A stretch of DNA of 64,000 nt from Hymenobacter canadensis. Its GTDB lineage: Bacteria > Bacteroidota > Bacteroidia > Cytophagales > Hymenobacteraceae. This document shows positions 24,208-32,360 of the stretch, in pieces. Made by a program: the position numbers and the translations under genes. Every line of letters starts with the position of its first letter. The first letter of the stretch is position 1. Below the pieces are notes generated by a model that was given only the letters and a program-made list of their open reading frames with translations, searched no databases and had not been told where the DNA came from. The stretch covers positions 1,488,001-1,552,000 of the forward strand of contig NZ_CP114767.1 of NCBI RefSeq assembly GCF_027359925.1, given 5' to 3'.

Positions 24208-25986
24208 ATGACAACCCGTGGTAAATTGGTACTAGGCGTCCTACTTGCAGCGCTGCTGTACTTCGGCATCAACAAGCTCGTGCAGAGCGGGGTGCTGTTC
24301 AAGAAAGCCGCCACCGAATCGGTGCTGCTGAGCTCCATTGAGCTGCCAAGCAGCGCCGGAGGCTCGCGAACCAACGTGGCCGTACCGCTGGCCCCGCTGC
24401 CTTCTGAAACGCCGGCCGGTAAGGGCACTCCGCTCGTGTGGGAAGTGATGGCCTGGAACTCGCAGATGGCTGGCATGCTGGCCAACGGCGGCCCCCGCAC
24501 CACTCAGGGCTCCAGCATGGCCGCCGGCGGCCTGGATATGCAGATTGTGCGCCAGGACGACGTGGCCAAAATGCAGGCCGACCTGGTGAAAAACGCCCTC
24601 GACCTGCAAAGCAACCCCGAAACCCCGGGCCTGCTGGTGAGCATCATGGGCGACGGGTTGCCGGCCTTCTCGGCGGTACAGCCCCAGCTGGAAAAAGCCG
24701 GCACCGGCCTGCAAATCATTCCCTACTCGGTGGGCAAGAGCTTCGGCGAAGACAAGCTGATGGGCCCCAAGGAGTGGCTGGAAAATCCCAAAGCCGCCTT
24801 GGGCAAAACCGTGGCCTGCTACCTGCGCGACGGGGACCAGAACATTGCCCTGAAATGGTGCGCCGACAACGGCCTGAAAGTCAACCCCGACGAAACCACC
24901 TACGACCCCGAGGCCGTGAACTTCATGGCCGCCTCCGACTTCCTGGTGGCCGCCGAAAAATACATCATCGGCAAGCCCGAGCAGCGCGTGAAGGTGGTAA
25001 AAGGCAAAAACACCGGCGTGAAAGTAGACGTGGTAGCCGACGCCGTAGCCACTTGGACGCCCGGCGACGTGAACATTGCCAAGCAGAAAGGCGGCCTGGT
25101 GAACATCGTGAGCACCAAGGACTACAGCAACCAGATGCCCAACATCATGGTGACCACCAAGCGCTGGTACGACGCCCACCCCAAGGAAGTGGAAGCCCTG
25201 ATGACGGCCCTGGCCGTGTCTGGCGACCAGGTAAAATCTCACCCCGAGGCCCTGAGCCGCGCCGCCGATATTTCGGCCTCCGTGTACGGCGATAAGGACA
25301 AGCCCGGCAGCTACTGGCTGCGCTACTACAAGGGCGTGAGCGAGGCCGACCGCAACGGCGAGGTGGTGGAGCTGGGCGGCTCCAAGGCCTTCAACTTCGC
25401 CGATAACCTGGCCCTGTTTGGCCTCAACGAAGGCGGCACCAACATCTACGCCGCCGTGTACAAAACCTTCGGCGACGTGCAGCACCAGCTCTACCCCCGG
25501 GAGCTGCCCAGCTACGTGCCCCTCGACCAGATGCTGGACCTCGCCCCGCTGCGCAAGCTGCAGGACAAGTACCGCGGCAAAAACCTGGCCCCGGCCGAGC
25601 AGCAGCAGTTTGCCGCCGATGACGAAATCCGCCAGAGCGTGAGCCGCCGGGCCTGGAACATCGAGTTCAACACCGGCCAGCGCACCTTCACGCCCGCCGC
25701 CGAGCAGCAGCTCGACCAGCTCTTCAACGACCTGGTAGTAGCCGGCCGCCTCAAAGTAGCCGTGCACGGCCACACCGACAACGTGGGCGACACCCAGCGC
25801 AACCAGCAGCTCAGCCAGGACCGCGCCGAGGCCGTGCGCCAGTGGCTGGAGCAGCGCAGCGCCAGCGCCTTCCCCGCCGGCCGCGTGCAAACCTACGCCC
25901 ACGGCGCCCAGGAGCCGGTAGCCCCCAACACCACCCCCGAAGGCAAAGCCCGCAACCGCCGCGTGGAAATCGTGCTGGGCAACTAA
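24208..25986 (+). CDS. Substrate-binding protein fused to OmpA domain
   Basis: A 592-residue envelope protein. A single N-terminal membrane anchor (KLVLGVLLAALLYFGINKLV) is followed by a type II periplasmic-binding-protein region of the NMT1/nitrate-taurine class (residues about 70-390; e.g. KTVACYLRDGDQNIALKWCADNGL, VDVVADAVATWTPGDVN) and a C-terminal OmpA/MotB peptidoglycan-binding domain (about 480-592: FNTGQRTFTPAAEQQLDQL, VHGHTDNVGDTQRNQQLSQDRAEAVRQWL, GKARNRRVEIVL). It is therefore likely tethered to the inner membrane and also to the cell wall. The neighbouring permease and ATPase make a cognate ABC importer probable. ATG 24208 is chosen as the codon just before the anchor. Confidence 0.85.
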   Translation: MTTRGKLVLGVLLAALLYFGINKLVQSGVLFKKAATESVLLSSIELPSSAGGSRTNVAVPLAPLPSETPAGKGTPLVWEVMAWNSQMAGMLANGGPRTTQGSSMAAGGLDMQIVRQDDVAKMQADLVKNALDLQSNPETPGLLVSIMGDGLPAFSAVQPQLEKAGTGLQIIPYSVGKSFGEDKLMGPKEWLENPKAALGKTVACYLRDGDQNIALKWCADNGLKVNPDETTYDPEAVNFMAASDFLVAAEKYIIGKPEQRVKVVKGKNTGVKVDVVADAVATWTPGDVNIAKQKGGLVNIVSTKDYSNQMPNIMVTTKRWYDAHPKEVEALMTALAVSGDQVKSHPEALSRAADISASVYGDKDKPGSYWLRYYKGVSEADRNGEVVELGGSKAFNFADNLALFGLNEGGTNIYAAVYKTFGDVQHQLYPRELPSYVPLDQMLDLAPLRKLQDKYRGKNLAPAEQQQFAADDEIRQSVSRRAWNIEFNTGQRTFTPAAEQQLDQLFNDLVVAGRLKVAVHGHTDNVGDTQRNQQLSQDRAEAVRQWLEQRSASAFPAGRVQTYAHGAQEPVAPNTTPEGKARNRRVEIVLGN

Positions 25987-26115
25987 GTGGGTTGTCAGTT
26001 GCTCGTTGTCCGTTATCAGTCTGTTCGTTGCCTCCCATTGGTGACGAACAGCTGACAACGGACAATAAACCCCAACCAGCCACTAACAACTGACAACGAA
26101 CAACTGACAACTACT
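25987..26115. repeat. Family G (ACAACTGACAAC) repeats
   Basis: Clusters of GTTGTCAGTTG and its complement CAACTGACAAC in both orientations fill the gap before the permease gene; similar blocks occur at 51216-51333 and 56966-57132. Confidence 0.8.
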
Positions 26116-26122
26116 ACCCCCC

Positions 26123-26899
26123 ATGAAATCCCTCTTCCTCCCCAACGCCCGGCCGCCGCGCACCACGTTTGCCCTGATGGCGGCCGGGCAGGCGGGACTG
26201 CTGCTGCTGCTGTGGCTGTTTTATCCGCTGCAGCTGTTCCCCTCCCTCGGTGACGTGCTGCGCGCCCTCGCGGACCTCACCACCACCCAGGGCCTGGTGC
26301 CGGAGCTGTGGGCCAGCATGACCACCGCGTTGCAGGCTTTGGGCATGGCCACGGTGCTGGCGCTGCTGATTTCCTATCTCACGGCCCTGCCCTTTTTCCG
26401 GCCGTTGGCCTACGCGGCTTCCAAGATGCGCTACCTTACCCTCACCGGCCTCACCTTCTTCGTGGCCCTGCTGGTGAGCTCGGGCCACGAGGTGAAGCTC
26501 TCGGTGCTCACCTTCGCCACCACCGTGTACCTGGTCACGGGCATGACGGCCGTGATGCTCAGCACCACTCAGCAGGAGCTGGACCACGCCCGCACCCTGG
26601 GCCTGGGCGAGTGGCGCAGCTTCTGGGAAGTGGTGGTGCTAGGCAAGCTGGCCGATATGATGGAAGTGGTGCGCCAGAACTTCGCCATCATCTGGACGAT
26701 GATTACGTTGGTGGAAACCCTCTACCAATCCGAAGGCGGCATCGGCCTGCTACTCTACAAGCAAAACCGCTACCTCCACCTCGACGGCGTAGTGGCCATC
26801 CAGCTCGTCATCCTGGCCGCCGGCGCCGCCCAGGACTACCTGTTCGAGTTGCTCCGCCGCGTGTTCTTCCCCTACGCCGGACTGGCGGCGGCACGGTAG
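26123..26899 (+). CDS. ABC transporter permease, nitrate/sulfonate/taurine type
   Basis: A 258-residue BPD_transp_1 protein with about six membrane segments. The cytoplasmic coupling loop HARTLGLGEWRSFWEVVVLGKLADMM is the expected place of the EAA motif, and RQNFAIIWTMITLVETLY is typical of SsuC/TauC-like permeases. It should form the translocation path for the ligand of the preceding binding protein. The ligand is unknown; family members carry nitrate, sulfonates, bicarbonate or thiamine precursors. It is separated from the ATPase by a family F repeat. Confidence 0.85.
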   Translation: MKSLFLPNARPPRTTFALMAAGQAGLLLLLWLFYPLQLFPSLGDVLRALADLTTTQGLVPELWASMTTALQALGMATVLALLISYLTALPFFRPLAYAASKMRYLTLTGLTFFVALLVSSGHEVKLSVLTFATTVYLVTGMTAVMLSTTQQELDHARTLGLGEWRSFWEVVVLGKLADMMEVVRQNFAIIWTMITLVETLYQSEGGIGLLLYKQNRYLHLDGVVAIQLVILAAGAAQDYLFELLRRVFFPYAGLAAAR

Positions 26900-26904
26900 T
26901 TCGC

Positions 26905-27057
26905 CTCACCCCCCAGCCCCCTCTCCTTCAGAGAGGGAGAGCCGGACGATGCCTTGAGCCTGTTTTGGCGGCTTCCTCCGATTCTTCAAAAAACGCGCAT
27001 CCGCCGAGCCGCCGTGGCTCCCCCTCTCTGAAGGAGAGGGGGCCGGGGGGTGAGGCA
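26905..27057. repeat. Family F inverted repeat
   Basis: CCTCACCCCCCAGCCCCCTC...AGAGAGGG and its inverse ...AGAGGGGG...GGGGGGTGAGG, about 150 bp end to end, between permease and ATPase genes. A second copy lies inside ispG (45644-45757). Confidence 0.88.
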
Positions 27058-27070
27058 AACTACTCCCCCC

Positions 27071-27901
27071 ATGACTCCCTACTCCTACAAATCCCCCGTC
27101 CTCACCCTCGACAATGTGTCGCTGACGCTGAATGGGGAAACCATTCTGCGCGATATTTCGGCGCAGGTGCTGGATGTGTGCCGGCCGGGCATGAGCCAGG
27201 GCCAGGTGGTGGGCTTCTACGGCCGCTCGGGCATGGGTAAGTCTGTCCTGTGCCGGCTGATGGCGGGGCTGCTGGCCCCCAGCAGCGGCACCGTGCTGGT
27301 GGGCGAGGCCCAGCAGCTGGCCACGCCCGGCGCGGTGGGCTTCGTGCAACAGCACTACCCGCTGTTCAACCACCGCACCCTTCTCGATAACCTACTGGTG
27401 GCCGCCGCCCGCCGCTACCCCGACCCCGCCGAGGCCCGCCGCCAGGCCGAAGCCTACCTGGAGCGGTTCCAGCTCACGGCCCACCGCACCAAATACCCGG
27501 CCCACCTCTCGGGCGGCCAGCGCCAGCGCGCCGCCATTGCCCAGCAGCTGCTCTGCTCCGACCACCTCATCCTCCTCGACGAGCCCTTCTCCGGCCTCGA
27601 CGTGGCCATGCTCGACGAGGTGCGCAAAATCATCCTCGAAGTCACCACCCTCGACGAGCTCAACACCGTGGTCATCGTCTCCCACGACTTGGCCACCACC
27701 ACCGCCCTCTCCGACCGGCTCTGGCTGCTAGGCCAGGAGCGCGACGCCGCGGGCCAGCTGCTACCCGGCGCCACCATCAGCCCCCAGCACCAGTACAACC
27801 TCGCCGAAATGGGCCTCGCCTGGCACGAAAACGTGGAAGCCGAACCGGAGTTCGTCCGGTTTGTGGAGCATCTGAAGGAGGAGATTCGGCAGAGTGCGTA
27901 G
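27071..27901 (+). CDS. ABC transporter ATP-binding protein
   Basis: A 276-residue ATPase of the nitrate/sulfonate importer type. Walker A is GRSGMGKS (after GQVVGFY), the signature is LSGGQRQR, Walker B is HLILLDEP and the H-loop is VSHD. The first 35 residues place the strand VLTLDNVSLTLNGETILRD before an inserted piece LDVCRPGMSQG that is less usual. It should energise the preceding permease. ATG 27071 lies right after the family F repeat. The last codons run to TAG at 27899-27901, next to a family A arm. Confidence 0.92.
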   Translation: MTPYSYKSPVLTLDNVSLTLNGETILRDISAQVLDVCRPGMSQGQVVGFYGRSGMGKSVLCRLMAGLLAPSSGTVLVGEAQQLATPGAVGFVQQHYPLFNHRTLLDNLLVAAARRYPDPAEARRQAEAYLERFQLTAHRTKYPAHLSGGQRQRAAIAQQLLCSDHLILLDEPFSGLDVAMLDEVRKIILEVTTLDELNTVVIVSHDLATTTALSDRLWLLGQERDAAGQLLPGATISPQHQYNLAEMGLAWHENVEAEPEFVRFVEHLKEEIRQSA

Positions 27902-27902
27902 C

Positions 27903-28100
27903 AGAACGATTGTAGAGACACGACACTTCGCGTCTCCCCGCTGAACAACCAAAACCACCGATGCAACCGCAGAACGATGTAGAGACGCGACACTTCGCGT
28001 CTCCTCATTGAACGACTGGAATACAACAGTTACCTTGAATGGCCGCTAACTGTATTCGTTCCAACGCTGAGACGCGAAGTGTCGCGTCTCTACATCGTTC
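27903..28100. repeat. Three family A palindromes upstream of the RAYT
   Basis: A single arm (27903-27946) and an inverted pair (27971-28100, AGAACGATGTAGAG...CTCTACATCGTTC). All have the GACACTTC or GAAGTGTC loop type, the same as the copy inside the RAYT gene. Confidence 0.9.
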
Positions 28101-28106
28101 AGGAGG

Positions 28107-28691
28107 ATGGATGAACCGCTATTACACGACCAATACCGCATTCCATCCAACCGTTTGCCGGGTTATAACTACGGGCAAAGCGGAGCTTATTTTGTCACGA
28201 TTTGCACGCATCAGCGCCAACCCTATTTTGGCACTATAGAAGTTCCAAGAAACGATTGGGACGCCGCATTTTTACGGCCCACGCCTTTGGGGGTAAAGGC
28301 GTCGGAATACTGGGACGCCATTCCACAGTTTGCGCCATTTGTGCGGCTGGATGCGTTTGTATTGATGCCGGACCACCTGCACGGGGTATTGCTGTTCGAC
28401 AAGGACGAACCTGATGGCGCGGACGAGGAGACGCGAAGTGTCGCGTCTCTACTGGCCTACGAAAACCGGTTTGGGCCACAGTCGCGCAACCTAGCTTCTG
28501 TGTTGCGCGGGTTTAAATCGGCGGTTACCACGTACGCGCGCCATCACCAGCTGACTTTTCAATGGCAGGCCCGGTTTCATGACCGGGTGGTACGCAGCGA
28601 AGCCGAACTGGAGAAAATCCGCTCGTATATCGTCACCAATCCAACCCGTTGGGCAAAGGAATACGACAACGGCGAAGGCCTATATCGTTGA
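28107..28691 (+). CDS. REP-associated tyrosine transposase (RAYT, IS200/IS605-like Y1 HUH)
   Basis: A 194-residue single-strand transposase. YGQSGAYFVTICTHQRQPYFG is the typical RAYT opening, LMPDHLHGVLLF carries the HUH pair (H90 and H92), and IRSYIVTNPTRW supplies the presumed nucleophilic Y174. Conserved middle part: NLASVLRGFKSAVTTYAR and FHDRVVRSEAELEKI. RAYTs are single-copy transposases thought to mobilise REP/REPIN palindromes. This one is bracketed by family A palindromes on both sides, and residues about 105-116 (ADEETRSVASLL) are encoded by an in-frame family A palindrome at 28422-28452, in the variable loop between HUH and the next conserved block. The start is inferred from family length. 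Confidence 0.9.
   Translation: MDEPLLHDQYRIPSNRLPGYNYGQSGAYFVTICTHQRQPYFGTIEVPRNDWDAAFLRPTPLGVKASEYWDAIPQFAPFVRLDAFVLMPDHLHGVLLFDKDEPDGADEETRSVASLLAYENRFGPQSRNLASVLRGFKSAVTTYARHHQLTFQWQARFHDRVVRSEAELEKIRSYIVTNPTRWAKEYDNGEGLYR
28422..28452. repeat. Family A palindrome inside the RAYT coding sequence
   Basis: Core GAGACGCG...CGCGTCTC at 28428-28449 with the right-arm flank TCTAC, in the same orientation as the right arms at 28060-28100 and 28770-28815. It keeps the reading frame and adds no stop. Confidence 0.9.
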
Positions 28692-28815
28692 ACAGTTGTA
28701 GAGACGCGACACTTTGCGTCTCGTCGTGCGCGCCGCTCGGGCAATGTGGCAGGCACGAAATCAGATAAAACAACATCAGCAACGACGAGACGCGAAGTGT
28801 CGCGTCTCTACATTT
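28689..28815. repeat. REPIN-like inverted pair, family A
   Basis: GTTGAACAGTTGTAGAGACG... and ...CGCGTCTCTACATTTG. The RAYT stop TGA (28689-28691) lies in the first flanking bases. Confidence 0.88.
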
Positions 28816-28845
28816 GCGCAATTCTCAGATCTTACCCCTCCCCCA

Positions 28846-30204
28846 ATGCCCACCGGTACCCTGCTCCTGATTGATGATGAACCGCGCCTGCGGCAGCTGT
28901 TGGCGCGGGTGTTGGAGCTGGAAGGCTACACCGTACTGCAGGCCCCCGATGCCAGCCGCGGCCTGGAGCTGCTCCAGCAGCACGCCCGCGAGGTGCTGGT
29001 GGTCATTTCCGACGTGAAGCTGCCCGACGGCCACGGCGTGGACCTGATGCCGCGCTACCGCGCCAAGGCCCCCGACTGCGAAATTGTGCTGCTCACCGCC
29101 TTCGGCACCATCCCCGACGGCGTGCGGGCCATGAAGCAGGGCGCCTTCGACTACCTCACCAAGGGCGACTACGAGCAGCAGCTGGTGGTGGTGGTGGAGC
29201 GCGCCGCCGAAAAAGCCCGTCTGCGCCACCGCGTGGCCGAGTTGGAGCGGCGCATGAGCCAGCGGTTCAGCTTCGAGAGCATGATTGGTACGGCCCCGGC
29301 CCTGCGCCGCGCCCAGGACCTGGCCCGCCAGGTAGCCCCCACCGACAGCACCGTGCTGCTGGAAGGCCCCACCGGCGCGGGTAAGGAGCTGTTTGCCCAG
29401 GCCCTGCACGAGGCCAGTGAGCGGAAAGCCAAGTCGTTTGTGGCCGTGAACTGCTCGGCCTTCCCCAAGGATTTGCTGGAATCGGAGCTGTTTGGCTACA
29501 AGAAGGGTGCGTTTACGGGCGCGCTGGCCGATAAGAAGGGACTGCTGGAGGAAGCCAGCGGCGGCACGCTGTTTCTGGACGAAATCGGGGAGCTGGAGCT
29601 GAACGTGCAGGCCAAGTTCCTGCGGGTGCTGGAGACGCGGCAGTTCACCAAGCTCGGCGACACCAAGCCCACCAGCGTAAACGTGCGCATTGTGGCCGCC
29701 ACCAACCGCAACCTCAAGCAGGAAGCCGCCGAGGGCCGCTTCCGCCCCGACCTCTACTACCGCCTCTCCGTCTTCACCCTCCACGTGCCCAGCCTGCGCG
29801 ACCGGGCCGCCGACGTGCCGGCCCTGGCTGCCCACTTTCTGCAGCACTTCGCGGCCCAGCTGCGCAAGCGCCTGCCGGGCCTGGAGCCCGAGTGCGTGGA
29901 GCTGCTGCAGCGCTACGAGTGGCCCGGCAACGTGCGCGAGCTGAAAAACGTGCTGGAGCGCGCCGCCATCCTGGCCCCCGCCGACCAGCCCCTCTCCGCC
30001 GGCTACCTCCCCGACGAGTTCCACACCCTGCCCGCCCCCCTCAGCCCCGACGCCGACCCCGCCGACCAGAGCCTGCGCGCCGTGGAAGCCCGCCACATCC
30101 GCCAGGTGCTGCACCAGTGCCAAGGCAACAAAACCGAAGCCGCCCGCCGCCTCGGCATCGGCCTGACGACGCTGTATAGGAAAGTGCAGGAGTACGAGTT
30201 GTAG
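28846..30204 (+). CDS. NtrC-family sigma-54-dependent response regulator
   Basis: A 452-residue regulator. The receiver domain (residues about 5-120) has the acidic pocket IDDE and the phospho-acceptor D56 (ISDVKLPDG). The AAA+ domain has Walker A GPTGAGKE, the sigma-54 contact loop GAFTGA (about 221), Walker B GGTLFLDEIGEL and the R-finger region RFRPDLYYRLSVF. The C terminus is a Fis-type HTH (NKTEAARRLGIGLTTLYRKVQEY). It should drive sigma-54 promoters when phosphorylated by the kinase encoded just downstream. The ATG at 28846 follows the family A repeat pair. The target genes are unknown. Confidence 0.95.
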   Translation: MPTGTLLLIDDEPRLRQLLARVLELEGYTVLQAPDASRGLELLQQHAREVLVVISDVKLPDGHGVDLMPRYRAKAPDCEIVLLTAFGTIPDGVRAMKQGAFDYLTKGDYEQQLVVVVERAAEKARLRHRVAELERRMSQRFSFESMIGTAPALRRAQDLARQVAPTDSTVLLEGPTGAGKELFAQALHEASERKAKSFVAVNCSAFPKDLLESELFGYKKGAFTGALADKKGLLEEASGGTLFLDEIGELELNVQAKFLRVLETRQFTKLGDTKPTSVNVRIVAATNRNLKQEAAEGRFRPDLYYRLSVFTLHVPSLRDRAADVPALAAHFLQHFAAQLRKRLPGLEPECVELLQRYEWPGNVRELKNVLERAAILAPADQPLSAGYLPDEFHTLPAPLSPDADPADQSLRAVEARHIRQVLHQCQGNKTEAARRLGIGLTTLYRKVQEYEL

Positions 30205-30220
30205 GACGTGGCAAGAGCAT

Positions 30221-30399
30221 AGGAGTTGTCTGTCATCCTGAGCCTGCGAAGGACCTTGTCACGCCTGAACAACTCCTTCCGAACGACTCTGCGCCCTCCG
30301 CGCACCCTTCTGCGTCCTCTGCGGGCTAAAAAACTGCTGAACGACCATCGTGCAACTGGCATAAGGTCCTTCGCAAGCTCAGGATGACAGACAACTCCT
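30221..30399. repeat. Family C inverted repeat
   Basis: AGGAGTTGTCTGTCATCCTGAGC...GAAGGACCTT and its inverse, forming about 38-bp complementary ends around a central spacer. It lies between the response regulator and kinase genes; a second family C copy is at 37386-37484. Confidence 0.88.
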
Positions 30400-30433
30400 A
30401 AACTCAAACCCGCCCACCCTCATACCCCAAATA

Positions 30434-32215
30434 ATGTCCCTCAAACTCAAAATCCGCCTGAGCATTGCGCTGATGCTGGTCCTGCTGCTGGGGCTGGGCG
30501 GGTACACGTTCTTCAGTTTGCAGCGGCTGGAAGGCGGGGCCCGGGGGATTCAGCGGGCCAACTTCCGCTCGGTGGAGTACGGCGAGCAGATGCTGCGGGC
30601 CCTGGAGGCGCTGCAGGACCGGCCCACGGCCCAGCCGCCGCTGCAGCAGCTGCGCCGCGCCCTCACCCGCGAGGCCGCCAACATCACCGAGCCCGGCGAG
30701 CTGGAGCTGGTGGACACGCTCACCCAGCAGCTGGCCGACTACCAGCGCCTGGTGGATGACCGCGCCCCGGACGCCGCCCAGGTAGCCCAGCTGCACCAGC
30801 TGCGGGCCGCCACCCACCGCATGATGCAACTCAACGCCCGCTCCTTCAACCGCCAGACCGACCAGGCCGCCGCCACCGCCCGCGGGGCCCGGCGCACGGT
30901 GCTGGTGTTGCTGCTGCTAAGCACGGTGGTGGGCCTGAGTTTGGTGGTGCGCCTGCCCCGGGCCGTGCTGCGCCCGTTGCGCCGCCTGCGCGCCGACGTG
31001 GAGGACGTGGCCAGCCCCGGCCCGGCCACCCAGGTGTCCATTGCCAAAAACGACGAAGTGGGCGCCGTGGCCCTGGCCCTGAACCGCGCCTTCGGCTACA
31101 TGCAGGACCAGCGCAGCGTCACGCGGGCGGCTTTGGCCACCGAGCGCAGCCGCCTGGAAAGCCTCATCGAGCACCTCGATGAGGGCCTGCTCCTGCTCGA
31201 CCCCGACCGCACCGTGCTGCTGGCCAACCCCGTGGCCCGGGAGCTGCTGGGCCGCGAGGCTGCCGCGCTGGTGGGCCGTCGGGCCGAGGACCTGAGCCAG
31301 GAAACCGAGCTGCTCAATGCCCTGTTCCGCCCCCTGCTGGCCCAGGAAGGCGCCCAGGCCGGCACCACGCCCGCCCCCGTCACGCTCACCTTCACCCGCC
31401 CCGACGGCGAAACGGCCTACTACCAGCTCACCCTCAACCACATCGTGAGCCGCAACCGCGAAACCGGCCGCACCGAGTTTGTGGGCCACATCCTGAGTCT
31501 GCGCAACGTGTCCGACTTCAAGAAGCTCGATGAGGTGAAGTCGAACTACCTGGCCACCATTTCGCACGAGCTGAAAACCCCTCTGGCCAGCATCAAGCTC
31601 AGCCTAATGCTGTTGCAGGATGAGCGCACCGAGCCCGAGGAGCGCCAGCGCATTGCCGACGGCATCGGCGACGAAACCCAGCGCCTGCTGGGCATGGTGG
31701 GCCAGCTGCTGGCCGTGTCCAGGCTGGATGCTGGGGCCGAAATCCAGTTCGACGTGCAGCCCATCACCCTGGCCCAGGTGGTGAATTACGCCATCGACAC
31801 GGTGCGCCCGCAGGTGGAGGACAAGGAGCTGCGCCTGCGCCTGGAGCTGCCCGCGAGCCTGCCCGCCGCCCGCGCCGACGTGGAAAAGACCACCTGGGTG
31901 CTCATCAACCTGCTGGCCAACGCCATCCGCTACTCCCCCCGCGGCGCCGACCTGTGCGTGCGCGCCGACCAGCACGCCGCGCACGAGCTGACCATCAGCG
32001 TACAGGACTGCGGGCCGGGCATCGCGCCCGAACACCACGAGCGGATTTTCCAGCGTTTTTCGGAAGTGCCCAATACCACCGGCCACAAGGGCGGCTCGGG
32101 CCTGGGCCTGAGCATCTCCCGCGAGTTCATCGAGGCCCAGGGAGGCCGCCTGTGGGTGGTGAGCGAGCCGGCGCAGGGCAGCCACTTCCGCTTCACGCTG
32201 CCGGTGGCAGGATAG
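30434..32215 (+). CDS. Sensor histidine kinase (HAMP-PAS-HisKA-HATPase)
   Basis: A 593-residue membrane kinase. An N-terminal membrane segment (SIALMLVLLLGLGGYTFF) and a second at residues about 155-180 enclose a helical periplasmic sensor. A HAMP region (LPRAVLRPLRRLRADVEDVA) follows, then a PAS domain (LIEHLDEGLLLLDPDRTVLLANPVARELLG), the H-box ISHELKTPL with H378, and the ATPase boxes NLLANAIRYSP, DCGPGIAPEHHERIFQRF and GSGLGLSISREFIEAQGG. It resembles KinB/NtrY-type kinases and is the obvious partner of the preceding regulator; about 230 bp with a family C repeat separates them. The signal is unknown. Confidence 0.93.
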   Translation: MSLKLKIRLSIALMLVLLLGLGGYTFFSLQRLEGGARGIQRANFRSVEYGEQMLRALEALQDRPTAQPPLQQLRRALTREAANITEPGELELVDTLTQQLADYQRLVDDRAPDAAQVAQLHQLRAATHRMMQLNARSFNRQTDQAAATARGARRTVLVLLLLSTVVGLSLVVRLPRAVLRPLRRLRADVEDVASPGPATQVSIAKNDEVGAVALALNRAFGYMQDQRSVTRAALATERSRLESLIEHLDEGLLLLDPDRTVLLANPVARELLGREAAALVGRRAEDLSQETELLNALFRPLLAQEGAQAGTTPAPVTLTFTRPDGETAYYQLTLNHIVSRNRETGRTEFVGHILSLRNVSDFKKLDEVKSNYLATISHELKTPLASIKLSLMLLQDERTEPEERQRIADGIGDETQRLLGMVGQLLAVSRLDAGAEIQFDVQPITLAQVVNYAIDTVRPQVEDKELRLRLELPASLPAARADVEKTTWVLINLLANAIRYSPRGADLCVRADQHAAHELTISVQDCGPGIAPEHHERIFQRFSEVPNTTGHKGGSGLGLSISREFIEAQGGRLWVVSEPAQGSHFRFTLPVAG

Positions 32216-32237
32216 ACCGGCTGTGTGCAAAAGCCCT

Positions 32238-32339
32238 GGAACGTCATGCTGAGCTCGCCGACGCATCTCTACTGCTTCTTTGGATTGATGTTGCAACGAA
32301 GCGGTAGAGATGCTTCGACAAGCTCAGCATGACGTTCCG
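32238..32339. repeat. Family B inverted pair
   Basis: GGAACGTCATGCTGAGC...GACGCATCTCTACTGCTTC and inverse ...GCGGTAGAGATGCTTCGACAAGC...CATGACGTTCC. It lies between convergent genes. Confidence 0.85.
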
Positions 32340-32360
32340 AAATGTGCCTATCTGCCGCTC

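Noticed and set aside
24241..26058. A 605-codon open frame on the minus strand opposite the SBP-OmpA gene
   Set aside because: A shadow of high-GC codon bias; His/Gly/Val-rich composition without any domain, and the plus strand carries a clear gene. Similar antisense frames at 1386-2837, 19634-21283, 28825-30123 and 52636-54675 were rejected for the same reason.
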